Shown piece by piece: positions 53,010-61,275 of a stretch of 64,000 bases of DNA. How positions within the stretch are numbered: the stretch's first letter is position 1; the number at the start of each line of letters is the position of its first letter. This DNA is from Flavobacteriales bacterium UBA1694 (GTDB taxonomy: Bacteria; Bacteroidota; Bacteroidia; Flavobacteriales; Weeksellaceae). Below the pieces are notes generated by a model. The model did no database searches. It was not told the DNA's origin and saw nothing but the letters and a program-made list of their open reading frames with translations. The translations under genes and the position numbers were made by a program. The stretch lies in assembly GCA_002319955.1 (NCBI GenBank), contig DCJS01000029.1, forward strand, positions 25,637 through 89,636, in the 5' to 3' direction.

Positions 53010-53963
53010 ATGAGCTGGTTTAAGAAATTATTTAATCAAGAAGAAAAGCAAACCCTGGACAAAGGGCTCGAAAAATCCTCAACCGGATTTTTCGATAAAA
53101 TCTCAAAGGCAGTCGTTGGCAAGAGCAAAGTCGATGACGAGGTTCTTGACGAACTCGAAGAGATTTTAATCGCCTCTGACGTTGGGGCCGCCACAACCAT
53201 CAAAATCATTCAGCGCATTGAAGAGCGCGTGAGTCGCGACAAATACGTCGGGACTCAGGAGCTCGATATAATTCTTAAAGAAGAAATCAAAAGTTTACTG
53301 CTTGAAAACCCGCATGCAGGAACACAAAATACAGACCCATCCAAAAAACCCTACGTCATCATGGTCGTTGGGGTTAATGGTGTGGGGAAAACCACCACCA
53401 TTGGGAAGCTTGCACACCAGTTCAAAAACGACGGAAAAAAAGTCGTTCTCGGTGCGGCAGATACCTTTCGTGCAGCGGCGGTCGATCAGCTTGTTATATG
53501 GAGTGAGCGCGTCGGGGTTCCTATTGTCAAACAAAGCATGCGTTCAGATCCTGCTTCTGTTGCCTTTGACACGGTTCAAAGTGCTCTTGCCCAGCAGGCG
53601 GATATCGCCATTATTGACACCGCGGGCAGACTTCATAATAAGGTGAATCTTATGAATGAACTTAGTAAGATTAAGCGTGTCATGCAAAAAGTAATTCCTG
53701 ATGCCCCCCACGAAATTCTCCTAGTGCTGGACGGCTCCACTGGACAAAATGCTTTTGAACAGGCTAAACAGTTTAGTGCCGCAACGGAGGTTAGCGCCCT
53801 GGCTGTGACCAAACTTGACGGCACCGCAAAAGGCGGCGTGGTCATTGGCATTTCGGATCAATTTCAAATCCCGGTTAAATACATTGGGGTGGGTGAAAAA
53901 ATGCAAGATTTACAGCTATTTAATGGAGAAGAGTTCGTTGAATCCTTCTTCACTCGAAGATAA
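53010..53963 (+). CDS. ftsY: Signal recognition particle receptor FtsY
   Basis: A 317-residue SRP GTPase that docks ribosome-nascent chains to the membrane for cotranslational insertion. The helical N domain (residues about 20-105) precedes the G domain, whose P-loop is residues 121-130 (GVNGVGKTTT), with DTFRAAA, DTAGRLHN and TKLDGTAKGG. The acidic A domain is very short, as usual in this phylum. A -7 motif at 52947-52954 lies about 55 bases upstream. Confidence 0.95.
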   Translation: MSWFKKLFNQEEKQTLDKGLEKSSTGFFDKISKAVVGKSKVDDEVLDELEEILIASDVGAATTIKIIQRIEERVSRDKYVGTQELDIILKEEIKSLLLENPHAGTQNTDPSKKPYVIMVVGVNGVGKTTTIGKLAHQFKNDGKKVVLGAADTFRAAAVDQLVIWSERVGVPIVKQSMRSDPASVAFDTVQSALAQQADIAIIDTAGRLHNKVNLMNELSKIKRVMQKVIPDAPHEILLVLDGSTGQNAFEQAKQFSAATEVSALAVTKLDGTAKGGVVIGISDQFQIPVKYIGVGEKMQDLQLFNGEEFVESFFTRR

Positions 53964-54093
53964 ACTCCGATTTAATAATTTAACGAAATTGTTACAATTT
54001 TTCACTATTTGATACGAGGTATTGTTTTTTGGTGTAATTTTAGCTCAGAACAATCCAAATCATTTCAAATACTAACAATTAAAATTTTAAACT

Positions 54094-54345
54094 ATGGGTA
54101 TCTTAACTTGGATCATTTTTGGCCTTATCGCGGGCGCACTTGCGAAATTAATCATGCCAGGAAATCAGAACATGGGCTGGCTAATGACCATCATCTTAGG
54201 AATCGTCGGCGCATTTGTGGGGGGTTTCGTTGGAAGTCTTGTTGGGCTTGGCGATGTGAATAGCTTCAGCTTTGGCAGTATGGCCTTAGCGGTGCTTGGC
54301 GCCTTACTTGTTTTGTGGATCTATGGTATGGCTACAAAGCGATAG
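54094..54345 (+). CDS. GlsB/YeaQ/YmgE family membrane protein
   Basis: An 83-residue membrane protein with three helices and the family motifs IIFGLIAGALAKLIMPG and IILGIVGAFVGGFVG. Members are often stress-induced; the older name transglycosylase-associated protein is not supported by evidence. It lies between ftsY and the convergent sppA, with a terminator after it. Confidence 0.88.
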   Translation: MGILTWIIFGLIAGALAKLIMPGNQNMGWLMTIILGIVGAFVGGFVGSLVGLGDVNSFSFGSMALAVLGALLVLWIYGMATKR

Positions 54346-54363
54346 ACCTAATTTAAGAAAAAT

Positions 54364-54391
54364 AAATAGCCGTCCAATTGGACGGCTATTT
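54364..54391. terminator. Bidirectional terminator between the GlsB-type gene and sppA
   Basis: Perfect 12-bp stem AAATAGCCGTCC with loop AATT and the complementary arm, flanked by A and T runs on both sides. Confidence 0.88.
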
Positions 54392-54418
54392 TATTTTATC
54401 CGAAATGAAGAATTCTAT

Positions 54419-56179
54419 TTAATCCATTTTCACACGGTAAAAAGATTCCATCATAATGACGGGCTTTGAATCTGGACTAGCTAGGGTTTCAAAAAGTTTA
54501 AACTTGTCTTCTCCAAGCTTTTGCTTAAGCACTTTGTTATACAATTGATCCGAATTCACATCTTTCATGAGTTGTTCGTAAAGAGAAACTTTCTTCGGAT
54601 AGGTTTCTATTGAAAAATCGGAAGTCTTTGCTCGTTTAGCTGCCTCTGCAATGGCCTGATCTAAAGTGCCGAGTTCATCCACAAGCCCTAACTCTTTGGC
54701 ACGTGTTCCGGACCAAATGCGTCCACCTCCAATGGCATCGATTTGTTCAAAGGTTTTCTTACGATTAAGGGTCACCCAAGTCACGAACTTTTTATAAGTC
54801 TGTTCCACACTCTTGGTGAACATACGCTCCCCTGCAGGGGTTAATCCTTGCAACCAAGAGTGGTATACCGTATTTTCATTCGTTTGCACTATATCGGAGC
54901 GAATCCCATTACGCTCAGCAAGCTCCTTGTAATTCGGTATCATCCCAAATACGCCAATGGATCCCGTCAGGGTATTAGGCTCTGAGTAAATTTTATCTCC
55001 AGCCATAGCAATATAGTAACCACCCGACGCCGCGTAATCACCAAAAGAGATCACTAGTGGCTTCTTCGCTTTAAGCTGTTGAAGTTCATAAAGAATCTCT
55101 TCTGAGGCGTTTGCACTTCCGCCTGGAGAATTAATTCGCAAAACAACGGCTTTAACCTTGTCGTCCTCTTTTAATTTCTGAATGTATTCGATATAATTAT
55201 TCGAATAAATGCCGTCGTAACCTTCCCCATTGTAAATGGCACCACTTGCGTAAAGCACCGCCACTTTTTGGTCGCTGCTCTTTTCAGAGTCACTATAGGA
55301 GCTAATATATTTAGCGAACGAAACTCTATTTAGATCGGCTGCTTTATCCAACCCTATCTTTGTTTTAATCTTCGTGTCGTAATCGCTTTTCTGAATCAAT
55401 TTGTCCACCAATTTATACTTTACGGCATTCTCGGTAATTAAACCATATAGGCTGTCTGTAACAAGCTTGAATTCACTTCCAGTGAGGCCTCTTGATTTCG
55501 CCATTCGATTCGCACTTTCACCCCACAAATCGTGAAGTAACGTGGAAAGCTGTTCGGTATTCTCCTCAGAAATAGATTCTCTTAAAAATGGTTCAACCGC
55601 CGCTTTGAATTTCCCATGGCGTATCACATCCATTCCAATGCCGTATTTATCAACAAACCCCTTCATGTAAACAACTTCCGTAGAGAGCCCTTTTAAATCA
55701 ATCATTCCCATCGGATTCAGGTAGTATTCACTTGCAACCGATCCGAGATAATAGCCACTTTGAGTAACCCCATTGCCATAAGCATAGACAAACTTTCCAC
55801 TGGACTTAAAATCTTCCAATGCTATACGGATGTTGTCAAGTTGGGTTTGACCTGCGAGGATATAATCCGCCTCAATACTAATTCCTTTAATTTTATCGTC
55901 GCTCTTCGCTTTTTCAATGGCCCCAAGTACATCCTTTAGCAGAACCTTTGTGGGATCTCCTGAAGAAGGAAAGAAAAAAGAAGGTTGATCCTCACTAGGA
56001 CTGTCAATAATCTGCATCTTTTGATTCAGAGTCAAAATGGAATTATTCTGGATCTGTACACGGCTCCCACCGGTAAGGCTACTTACAAGCATCATCGTAA
56101 TAAAGAAGCCAAAAAGTAGGGCTCCAACAATAAAAATTGCGACAATGTTCGCCAAAACGCTTTTAAAAAAACTTTTCAT
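54419..56179 (-). CDS. sppA: Signal peptide peptidase SppA, long form
   Basis: A 586-residue protease with one N-terminal membrane helix (IVAIFIVGALLFGFFITMM) and two tandem protease domains of the ClpP-like fold. The catalytic serine lies in YAASGGYYIAMAGDKIY in the C-terminal half; the lysine general base is in the N-terminal half, in or near DVIRHGKFKAAVEPF. It cleaves signal peptides left in the inner membrane. Length matches the 67K type I form of E. coli. It diverges from folK. Confidence 0.9.
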   Translation of the reverse strand: MKSFFKSVLANIVAIFIVGALLFGFFITMMLVSSLTGGSRVQIQNNSILTLNQKMQIIDSPSEDQPSFFFPSSGDPTKVLLKDVLGAIEKAKSDDKIKGISIEADYILAGQTQLDNIRIALEDFKSSGKFVYAYGNGVTQSGYYLGSVASEYYLNPMGMIDLKGLSTEVVYMKGFVDKYGIGMDVIRHGKFKAAVEPFLRESISEENTEQLSTLLHDLWGESANRMAKSRGLTGSEFKLVTDSLYGLITENAVKYKLVDKLIQKSDYDTKIKTKIGLDKAADLNRVSFAKYISSYSDSEKSSDQKVAVLYASGAIYNGEGYDGIYSNNYIEYIQKLKEDDKVKAVVLRINSPGGSANASEEILYELQQLKAKKPLVISFGDYAASGGYYIAMAGDKIYSEPNTLTGSIGVFGMIPNYKELAERNGIRSDIVQTNENTVYHSWLQGLTPAGERMFTKSVEQTYKKFVTWVTLNRKKTFEQIDAIGGGRIWSGTRAKELGLVDELGTLDQAIAEAAKRAKTSDFSIETYPKKVSLYEQLMKDVNSDQLYNKVLKQKLGEDKFKLFETLASPDSKPVIMMESFYRVKMD

Positions 56180-56208
56180 AACTTTAACTCATCTAAACGT
56201 GACCCAAT

Positions 56209-56634
56209 ATGTCGCTACATAAAGCCATTTTGTTACTTGGATCTAATATTAACGACCGAGAAAAAAATATTGAGCTGGCAAAACGCCATCTGGAGTCCTA
56301 TGCAGGACCTATTATAAAAGAGACTCGCGTTATAGAAACAGACCCCATAGAGTTTGCGAGTCGTTATAAATTTCTTAATTTTGCACTGGAAATCCAAACG
56401 ACTCTTTCGCCGATTGCACTGCTCAAAACTCTTAAAAAAATTGAGCGAGACATGGGTAGAGAAATGGATTCTAGAGCAAGTGGGAAGATCATGGACCGAA
56501 TAATAGACCTAGATATTGTCTCTTATGATGCCCTCGAATTTAAAAGCAAAACTCTAGAACTGCCGCACAAAAGGCATTTGAACGAACGTGAATTTTCAAT
56601 TAAGCTCCTAGAGGAATTAAATGCCTTGAGTTAG
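56209..56634 (+). CDS. folK: 2-amino-4-hydroxy-6-hydroxymethyldihydropteridine pyrophosphokinase
   Basis: A 141-residue enzyme that transfers pyrophosphate from ATP to the pterin in folate synthesis. LLGSNINDREKNI, the FLNFALEIQT and DRIIDLDIVSYD motifs (the latter with metal ligands) and LPHKRHLNEREF are standard. It is separated from folA and folate-pathway partners; no folP is near. Confidence 0.93.
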   Translation: MSLHKAILLLGSNINDREKNIELAKRHLESYAGPIIKETRVIETDPIEFASRYKFLNFALEIQTTLSPIALLKTLKKIERDMGREMDSRASGKIMDRIIDLDIVSYDALEFKSKTLELPHKRHLNEREFSIKLLEELNALS

Positions 56635-56744
56635 AATTCAGAGCCCTACTATGGAGCAAATGCAAGTGAATGGCTGGGAAATGAGTAGAAATTAGTTAAA
56701 AAATGTGAATAGTGTAAACTATTACCGAAATTATGGGTCCTTTA

Positions 56745-56760
56745 TGGCATGTTTATTGTA
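56745..56760 (+). promoter_or_regulatory. Sigma-54-like element upstream of the OmpA gene
   Basis: TGGCATG-TTTA-TTGTA matches the sigma-54 consensus TGGCACG-N4-TTGCW at all but two positions, with correct spacing, 114 bases before the start codon. A single AT-rich match can occur by chance, and no enhancer-binding site is evident. The rest of the 239-base gap shows only a small hairpin (CTCCTTTAAGAG-type) near 56820. Confidence 0.3.
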
Positions 56761-56873
56761 ACCTTGGAGAAAACGGGCTCAGTTTAACTTTAAAGTAGTT
56801 TAATCCGTTTAAAAAAAAAACTCCTTTAAGAGTTTTAAGAATAAGAATCATTTATTAACTAAAAATATATTTT

Positions 56874-58292
56874 ATGAAACTAAATTTAGCAAGTTTGGCG
56901 CTAGCATTGGTACTTCCAATAGCCTCTTACGCGCAGGATTCAGTTGCAGTATCGAGCGAGATGTATCCAAACACATACACCTCTGGATCTGCTAATGTGA
57001 GCCCTTTCACAAAAGAATCAAAGCGATTCAACGACTGGAGCATTTCTGCTGGAGTTGGAGTCCCGCTTTTACAGCATTCTTCCAACCTAATCTCTCTTAA
57101 AGAAGATTCTAATGGAGGAAAGAACGTGTTCGGTTATTCCGCTTATTTAAGTGTGGATAAAGCGATTTCTCACGCTTTTGGCTTGAAACTTCAGTACGAC
57201 AGAGGAGAAACCAGACAAGGGGACTTCAACACGAAAACTGATAACGCTGTGGGAACTGAGGTAGCGGGTAGAACGCAGTACGATGCGATTTCAATCTTAG
57301 GAGACATCAACTTTTCCAACCTTCTTAGACGTGTAGACAACCAATCGCCAATGCGTTGGGCACTTCACGGGTATGCAGGTATCGGAACTTTAGCTTACAG
57401 AGCTTACCAGGAAAACGCTTCTGGTCAAAGTTTAGTAGCGGAAGTAAAACCATTTAAATTAGGATCCCCTTTCGGACAAGCCGGAGCTGGACTTAAATAC
57501 AAAGTAAACCGTAGAATTGACTTGGAAGGTAGAGCCATGTATGTGATCACCGGAGACGATTTATTTGACGGTGCAGCCTCATCTTCAGGTGCAGGAGCTA
57601 GTATGTGGAATGCAACCCTAGGTCTTTCCCTAAAATTAGGTCAACACCAATCGCACTTGATGTGGCACGACCCACTTCAAGAAATTTATTACAAAGTTGA
57701 CGTGCTTGAAAACAAAAATCAAGATGTTGAAGTTTGTAAAAAAGGAGATGCAGATAACGATGGTGTTTGTGACGATTGGGACAGACAACTTGACACCCCA
57801 GCCGGTGCAAGAGTTGACGGCGCCGGAGTTGCATTAGACACAGATCTTGACGGGGTTATTGACCTTTATGACAAATGTGTCACCGTTCCAGGTCCAGTAG
57901 AAAACAACGGTTGTCCAACAGGACAAGGAATTGTTAGTGATGACACGAGAGCTTTAGAAGGAATTGAATTTGATTTCGACTCCTCTCAAGTACTTCCTTC
58001 AAACCGTCCAATTCTAAACACAGCGGCTAATTACATCAACTCTTCAACAGGAAACTATAATGTTGTTGGAGGAACTGATACGACAGGTTCAGATGCTTAC
58101 AACCAAAAACTTTCTGAAAGAAGAGCAGGTAGCGTAAAAACTTACCTAATCGAAAGTGGCGTTGAAAGCACAAGACTTAACGCTGTTGGAAGAGGTGAAA
58201 AAGATTTAAAATACCCAGAATGTTCTCCTTCTACAAAATGCCCTGAATGGAAAAACAGAGCAAACAGAAGAGTCTACTTCGAGGCAAACTAA
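56874..58292 (+). CDS. OmpA family outer-membrane protein with TSP3 linker
   Basis: A 472-residue protein with signal sequence ending SYAQ. Residues about 50-270 form a beta-barrel rich in alternating residues; residues about 288-345 form a calcium-binding thrombospondin type 3-like linker (DADNDGVCDDWD, DTDLDGVIDLYDKC); residues about 360-472 form an OmpA C-terminal peptidoglycan-binding domain (FDFDSSQVLPSN, NQKLSERRAGSVKTYL, NRRVYF). It links outer membrane and peptidoglycan. Four or more cysteines occur in the linker and the domain, possibly as disulfides. It is probably strongly expressed. Confidence 0.92.
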   Translation: MKLNLASLALALVLPIASYAQDSVAVSSEMYPNTYTSGSANVSPFTKESKRFNDWSISAGVGVPLLQHSSNLISLKEDSNGGKNVFGYSAYLSVDKAISHAFGLKLQYDRGETRQGDFNTKTDNAVGTEVAGRTQYDAISILGDINFSNLLRRVDNQSPMRWALHGYAGIGTLAYRAYQENASGQSLVAEVKPFKLGSPFGQAGAGLKYKVNRRIDLEGRAMYVITGDDLFDGAASSSGAGASMWNATLGLSLKLGQHQSHLMWHDPLQEIYYKVDVLENKNQDVEVCKKGDADNDGVCDDWDRQLDTPAGARVDGAGVALDTDLDGVIDLYDKCVTVPGPVENNGCPTGQGIVSDDTRALEGIEFDFDSSQVLPSNRPILNTAANYINSSTGNYNVVGGTDTTGSDAYNQKLSERRAGSVKTYLIESGVESTRLNAVGRGEKDLKYPECSPSTKCPEWKNRANRRVYFEAN

Positions 58293-58314
58293 TCAAGAGC
58301 CTTAATAAACACTT

Positions 58315-58338
58315 AAAGTCACGCTAGCGCGTGGCTTT
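58315..58338 (+). terminator. Terminator after the OmpA gene
   Basis: Stem AAAGTCACGC pairing with GCGTGGCTTT (one T-G pair), loop TAGC, followed by TTTTT. Confidence 0.8.
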
Positions 58339-58366
58339 TTTTGTTTTAATTAAGTATTTTTACACC

Positions 58367-60265
58367 ATGAACGCAAAGCGCTACCAGCAAATAAAGTTCG
58401 AGTACTTAAACCAGTTTTGGGGCTATTCTGAATTTCGGGATCAGCAGGAGGGAATCATTGATTCCATCGTCGAGGGAAAAGACACCTTGGCCCTACTTCC
58501 TACGGGCGCTGGGAAATCGCTTTGTTTTCAACTTCCCGCGCTGTTTCTCGAAGGGACCTGCCTGGTGATCTCACCCCTACTTGCCCTAATGAGAGACCAA
58601 GTGCTGCAGTTAAAATCTTTAGGCATTGAGGCAGAATACCTCTCTTCCGAATTAGAAGATTTAGAAATGGAACTGATCCTCTCACGCTGTAAAGAAGGAA
58701 TCACAAAACTGCTTTTCGTTTCTCCTGAACGTCTAATGAACCCGTTATTTCTACGCCATATGGAGGAAATTGAGGTTTCGTTTTTGGCCGTCGATGAGGC
58801 GCACTGCATCTCGGAATGGGGACAAGATTTTCGCCCGAGCTACCAGCACATTAAACGCTTTCGTGAAGAATTTCTTCCCGTGCCTTGTCTGGCCTTAACG
58901 GCGACAGCAACGCCTCAAGTTCTTGAAGAAATAAAAACAAAACTTGCCCTACGCAATCCCCGGAGTTTTCAAAGGAGTTTTCGCCGCGATAACATTCAAA
59001 TCGCCATTGAGAAACTCTCAGATAAATACCAACGGTTGCATGAGCTTCTAAGAAGCCATCAAGACTCTGGACTTGTGTATGTTCGAACAAGGAAAGAGGC
59101 TGAAAACCTTAGTGAATTTCTGCGCCTTCGTGGACACGACCGCGTGGATTATTACCACGCTGGGCTCCCCGGTATGGAAAAACGGCGCAGACAGAGCCAG
59201 TGGCTTAAGTCCTCAAACCAAGTGCTTATTTCCACCAACGCATTCGGGATGGGAATTGACAAGACTAACGTCAGATTGGTCGTGCACTTCACAATTCCAA
59301 ACTCAATTGAGAACTACTACCAAGAAATCGGAAGGGCCGGACGAGACTCGCTTCCCAGCCTTGCCCTTCTGTTATGGTCCGAGGAAGAAACGACTGAGTT
59401 CAATCGAATCCTAAAGAATCAAATGCCCACGAAGGAGCAGTATGAGAGAATCATTACCATGCTGTACTCCATTTTTCAAGTGGCTGAAGGCGAACTTGCT
59501 GAAAAATCCTTTATGCTGGACATTGAGAAGATCAAGCGTTTAAGCCGCTGCTCGGGAGCCAAAGTACGCAACGTCATTCAATTCCTCCACCACCAAGAAT
59601 TAATTTACTTTAACGATTACAAAAGCCCCTCGACTCTTGAACTCTTTATCTCTCCAGAAGAAATTGAGCAGTTTCCGGGGACTCAGGCTAGTGCTTTAGA
59701 GACACTCTACAGAAATCTCCCTGGACTCTCTAAGCAGCGCACGCACTTCTCGGAAGCCGCTCTTGCAGGGAAACTTGGCATTGGACTTGAGAGCCTAAAA
59801 CGCACGCTACAGACCCTTGGTAAGTCCGAGCATGCTCATTATATTGACGGCTCACTTCCAAGCGTCAAATTCTTAAAACCTCGCGATTCGCGCGCAATTA
59901 CCTTCCGCTATTACCCTCTATTTGAACAGATTCAAAAAAACAAGGTTCAGAAATGGGAAGAAATAAACTACTTTATCAACGAATCGACCACTTGCAAAAT
60001 GGCCCTGATCCTACGCTACTTTGGAGAAGCCAGCCAATTGGAATGCCAAAACTGCTACGTTTGCAAGAAAAACAACGAATCCCTCCATGGTAGTGCAATT
60101 CACTCGGATCTACTCGAAGCGCTGAGCCAAGGCCCATCTACACTCGAGCAACTTTCAGTTCGCATGAGCCTTTACCCTAAGAATGAACTTCTAGAAACCT
60201 TAATTCAACTTTTAGATGAAGAAAAAGTTAAAATGAAGGACTTTAGAACCTATGCTAGGGCCTAA
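58367..60265 (+). CDS. recQ: ATP-dependent DNA helicase RecQ
   Basis: A 632-residue superfamily 2 helicase. Motif I is LLPTGAGKSLCFQLPAL, motif II AVDEAHCISEWG, motif VI QEIGRAGRD. The RecQ zinc-binding region CKMALILRYFGE...CQNCYVCK is complete with four cysteines, followed by a winged helix-type region. A classical HRDC domain is not evident at the C-terminus. The frame opens at 58331, but the ATG at 58367 (MNAKRYQQIKFEYL) is chosen because the earlier stretch overlaps the OmpA terminator. It acts in recombination and replication repair. Confidence 0.93.
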   Translation: MNAKRYQQIKFEYLNQFWGYSEFRDQQEGIIDSIVEGKDTLALLPTGAGKSLCFQLPALFLEGTCLVISPLLALMRDQVLQLKSLGIEAEYLSSELEDLEMELILSRCKEGITKLLFVSPERLMNPLFLRHMEEIEVSFLAVDEAHCISEWGQDFRPSYQHIKRFREEFLPVPCLALTATATPQVLEEIKTKLALRNPRSFQRSFRRDNIQIAIEKLSDKYQRLHELLRSHQDSGLVYVRTRKEAENLSEFLRLRGHDRVDYYHAGLPGMEKRRRQSQWLKSSNQVLISTNAFGMGIDKTNVRLVVHFTIPNSIENYYQEIGRAGRDSLPSLALLLWSEEETTEFNRILKNQMPTKEQYERIITMLYSIFQVAEGELAEKSFMLDIEKIKRLSRCSGAKVRNVIQFLHHQELIYFNDYKSPSTLELFISPEEIEQFPGTQASALETLYRNLPGLSKQRTHFSEAALAGKLGIGLESLKRTLQTLGKSEHAHYIDGSLPSVKFLKPRDSRAITFRYYPLFEQIQKNKVQKWEEINYFINESTTCKMALILRYFGEASQLECQNCYVCKKNNESLHGSAIHSDLLEALSQGPSTLEQLSVRMSLYPKNELLETLIQLLDEEKVKMKDFRTYARA

Positions 60266-60268
60266 AGC

Positions 60269-60300
60269 TTTGGTTAACTTCGAATGATGCAATATCTTTG
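60269..60300 (+). promoter_or_regulatory. Predicted fmt promoter
   Basis: TTTG (60269-60272) and TATCTTTG (60293-60300) are 20 bases apart. The -7 element ends only 4 bases before the chosen fmt ATG at 60305, so the mRNA would be leaderless or nearly so. An earlier in-frame ATG at 60284 lies inside the promoter. Confidence 0.65.
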
Positions 60301-60304
60301 TACT

Positions 60305-61252
60305 ATGAAACCACTTAAAGTCGTTTTTTTCGGCACCCCAGAATTTGCAAAAACAATCCTTAAGGCCATTAATGACTCCCTACACGATGTCGTGGGGGTC
60401 GTAACCCCACCGGATAAAGCCTCGGGTCGCGGGCAAAAGCTCTCTGAGTCGGCGGTGAAAACTTACGCTGTGGAGCAAAACCTGCCCCTTTTCCAACCAG
60501 AAAAACTGAAAGACCCTGAATTTCTTGCCTCCATGAGTGCACTCGGAGCAGATCTCTTTGTCGTGGTTGCGTTTCGCATGATGCCAAAGGTACTCTTTGA
60601 ATTACCTCCACTAGGAACCTTCAACCTCCATGCCTCGCTTCTTCCAGATTACCGAGGGGCCGCACCAATCAATTATGCGATCATGGGCGGAGAAACCACC
60701 ACCGGAGTGACTAGTTTTTTTATAAACGAAAAAATTGACGAAGGAGCCATTTTACTGCAAGACTCTCTTGAAATCACCTCAACCGATTCTGCCGGATCCT
60801 TACATGATAAACTCATGCACTTAGGCGCCACAACCGTTTTAAAAACACTTGATGGCTTATCTGACCAGACCCTTCAACCAAAACCGCAAATCCAAGTTGA
60901 GCAGCCGAAAAATGCCTTTAAACTCTTTAAAGACGACATGCGCATCAACTGGATACAGCCGAGTAAAACGATCTACGATTTTATTCGGGGCCTCTCACCC
61001 TACCCCTGCGCATTCACAAGTTTAAAAATAGGGGATGAGGTGAAAAATTTAAAACTTTTTGAAGGCAGCTATAGCCTTGAGAAAACAGATGCAAAGCCAG
61101 GAACGCTTTTCATAGACAAAAATGAACTGAAATTCTACACCTTAGACGGAGTCTACAGCCCAAAAACACTGCAGCTCGAGGGAAAAAAACGCATGGAACT
61201 AAAAGACTTCTTAAATGGATTTAGATCCTTTACAGAAATAGAAATGGCCTGA
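60305..61252 (+). CDS. fmt: Methionyl-tRNA formyltransferase
   Basis: A 315-residue enzyme that formylates initiator methionyl-tRNA. VVFFGTPEFAKTIL, the folate-site motif LHASLLPDYRGAAPINYAI with catalytic Asn/His/Asp arrangement, and IDEGAIL are the family motifs, and a C-terminal OB-like domain follows (residues about 210-310). The stop codon TGA (61250-61252) is part of the terminator stem. Confidence 0.95.
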   Translation: MKPLKVVFFGTPEFAKTILKAINDSLHDVVGVVTPPDKASGRGQKLSESAVKTYAVEQNLPLFQPEKLKDPEFLASMSALGADLFVVVAFRMMPKVLFELPPLGTFNLHASLLPDYRGAAPINYAIMGGETTTGVTSFFINEKIDEGAILLQDSLEITSTDSAGSLHDKLMHLGATTVLKTLDGLSDQTLQPKPQIQVEQPKNAFKLFKDDMRINWIQPSKTIYDFIRGLSPYPCAFTSLKIGDEVKNLKLFEGSYSLEKTDAKPGTLFIDKNELKFYTLDGVYSPKTLQLEGKKRMELKDFLNGFRSFTEIEMA

Positions 61253-61267
61253 TTTCTCAGGCCATTT
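61242..61267. terminator. Terminator spanning the fmt stop codon
   Basis: Perfect 11-bp stem AAATGGCCTGA/TCAGGCCATTT with loop TTTC. The left arm includes the last fmt codons and the TGA. It lies between fmt and convergent ribB. Confidence 0.75.
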
Positions 61268-61275
61268 TAAATACT

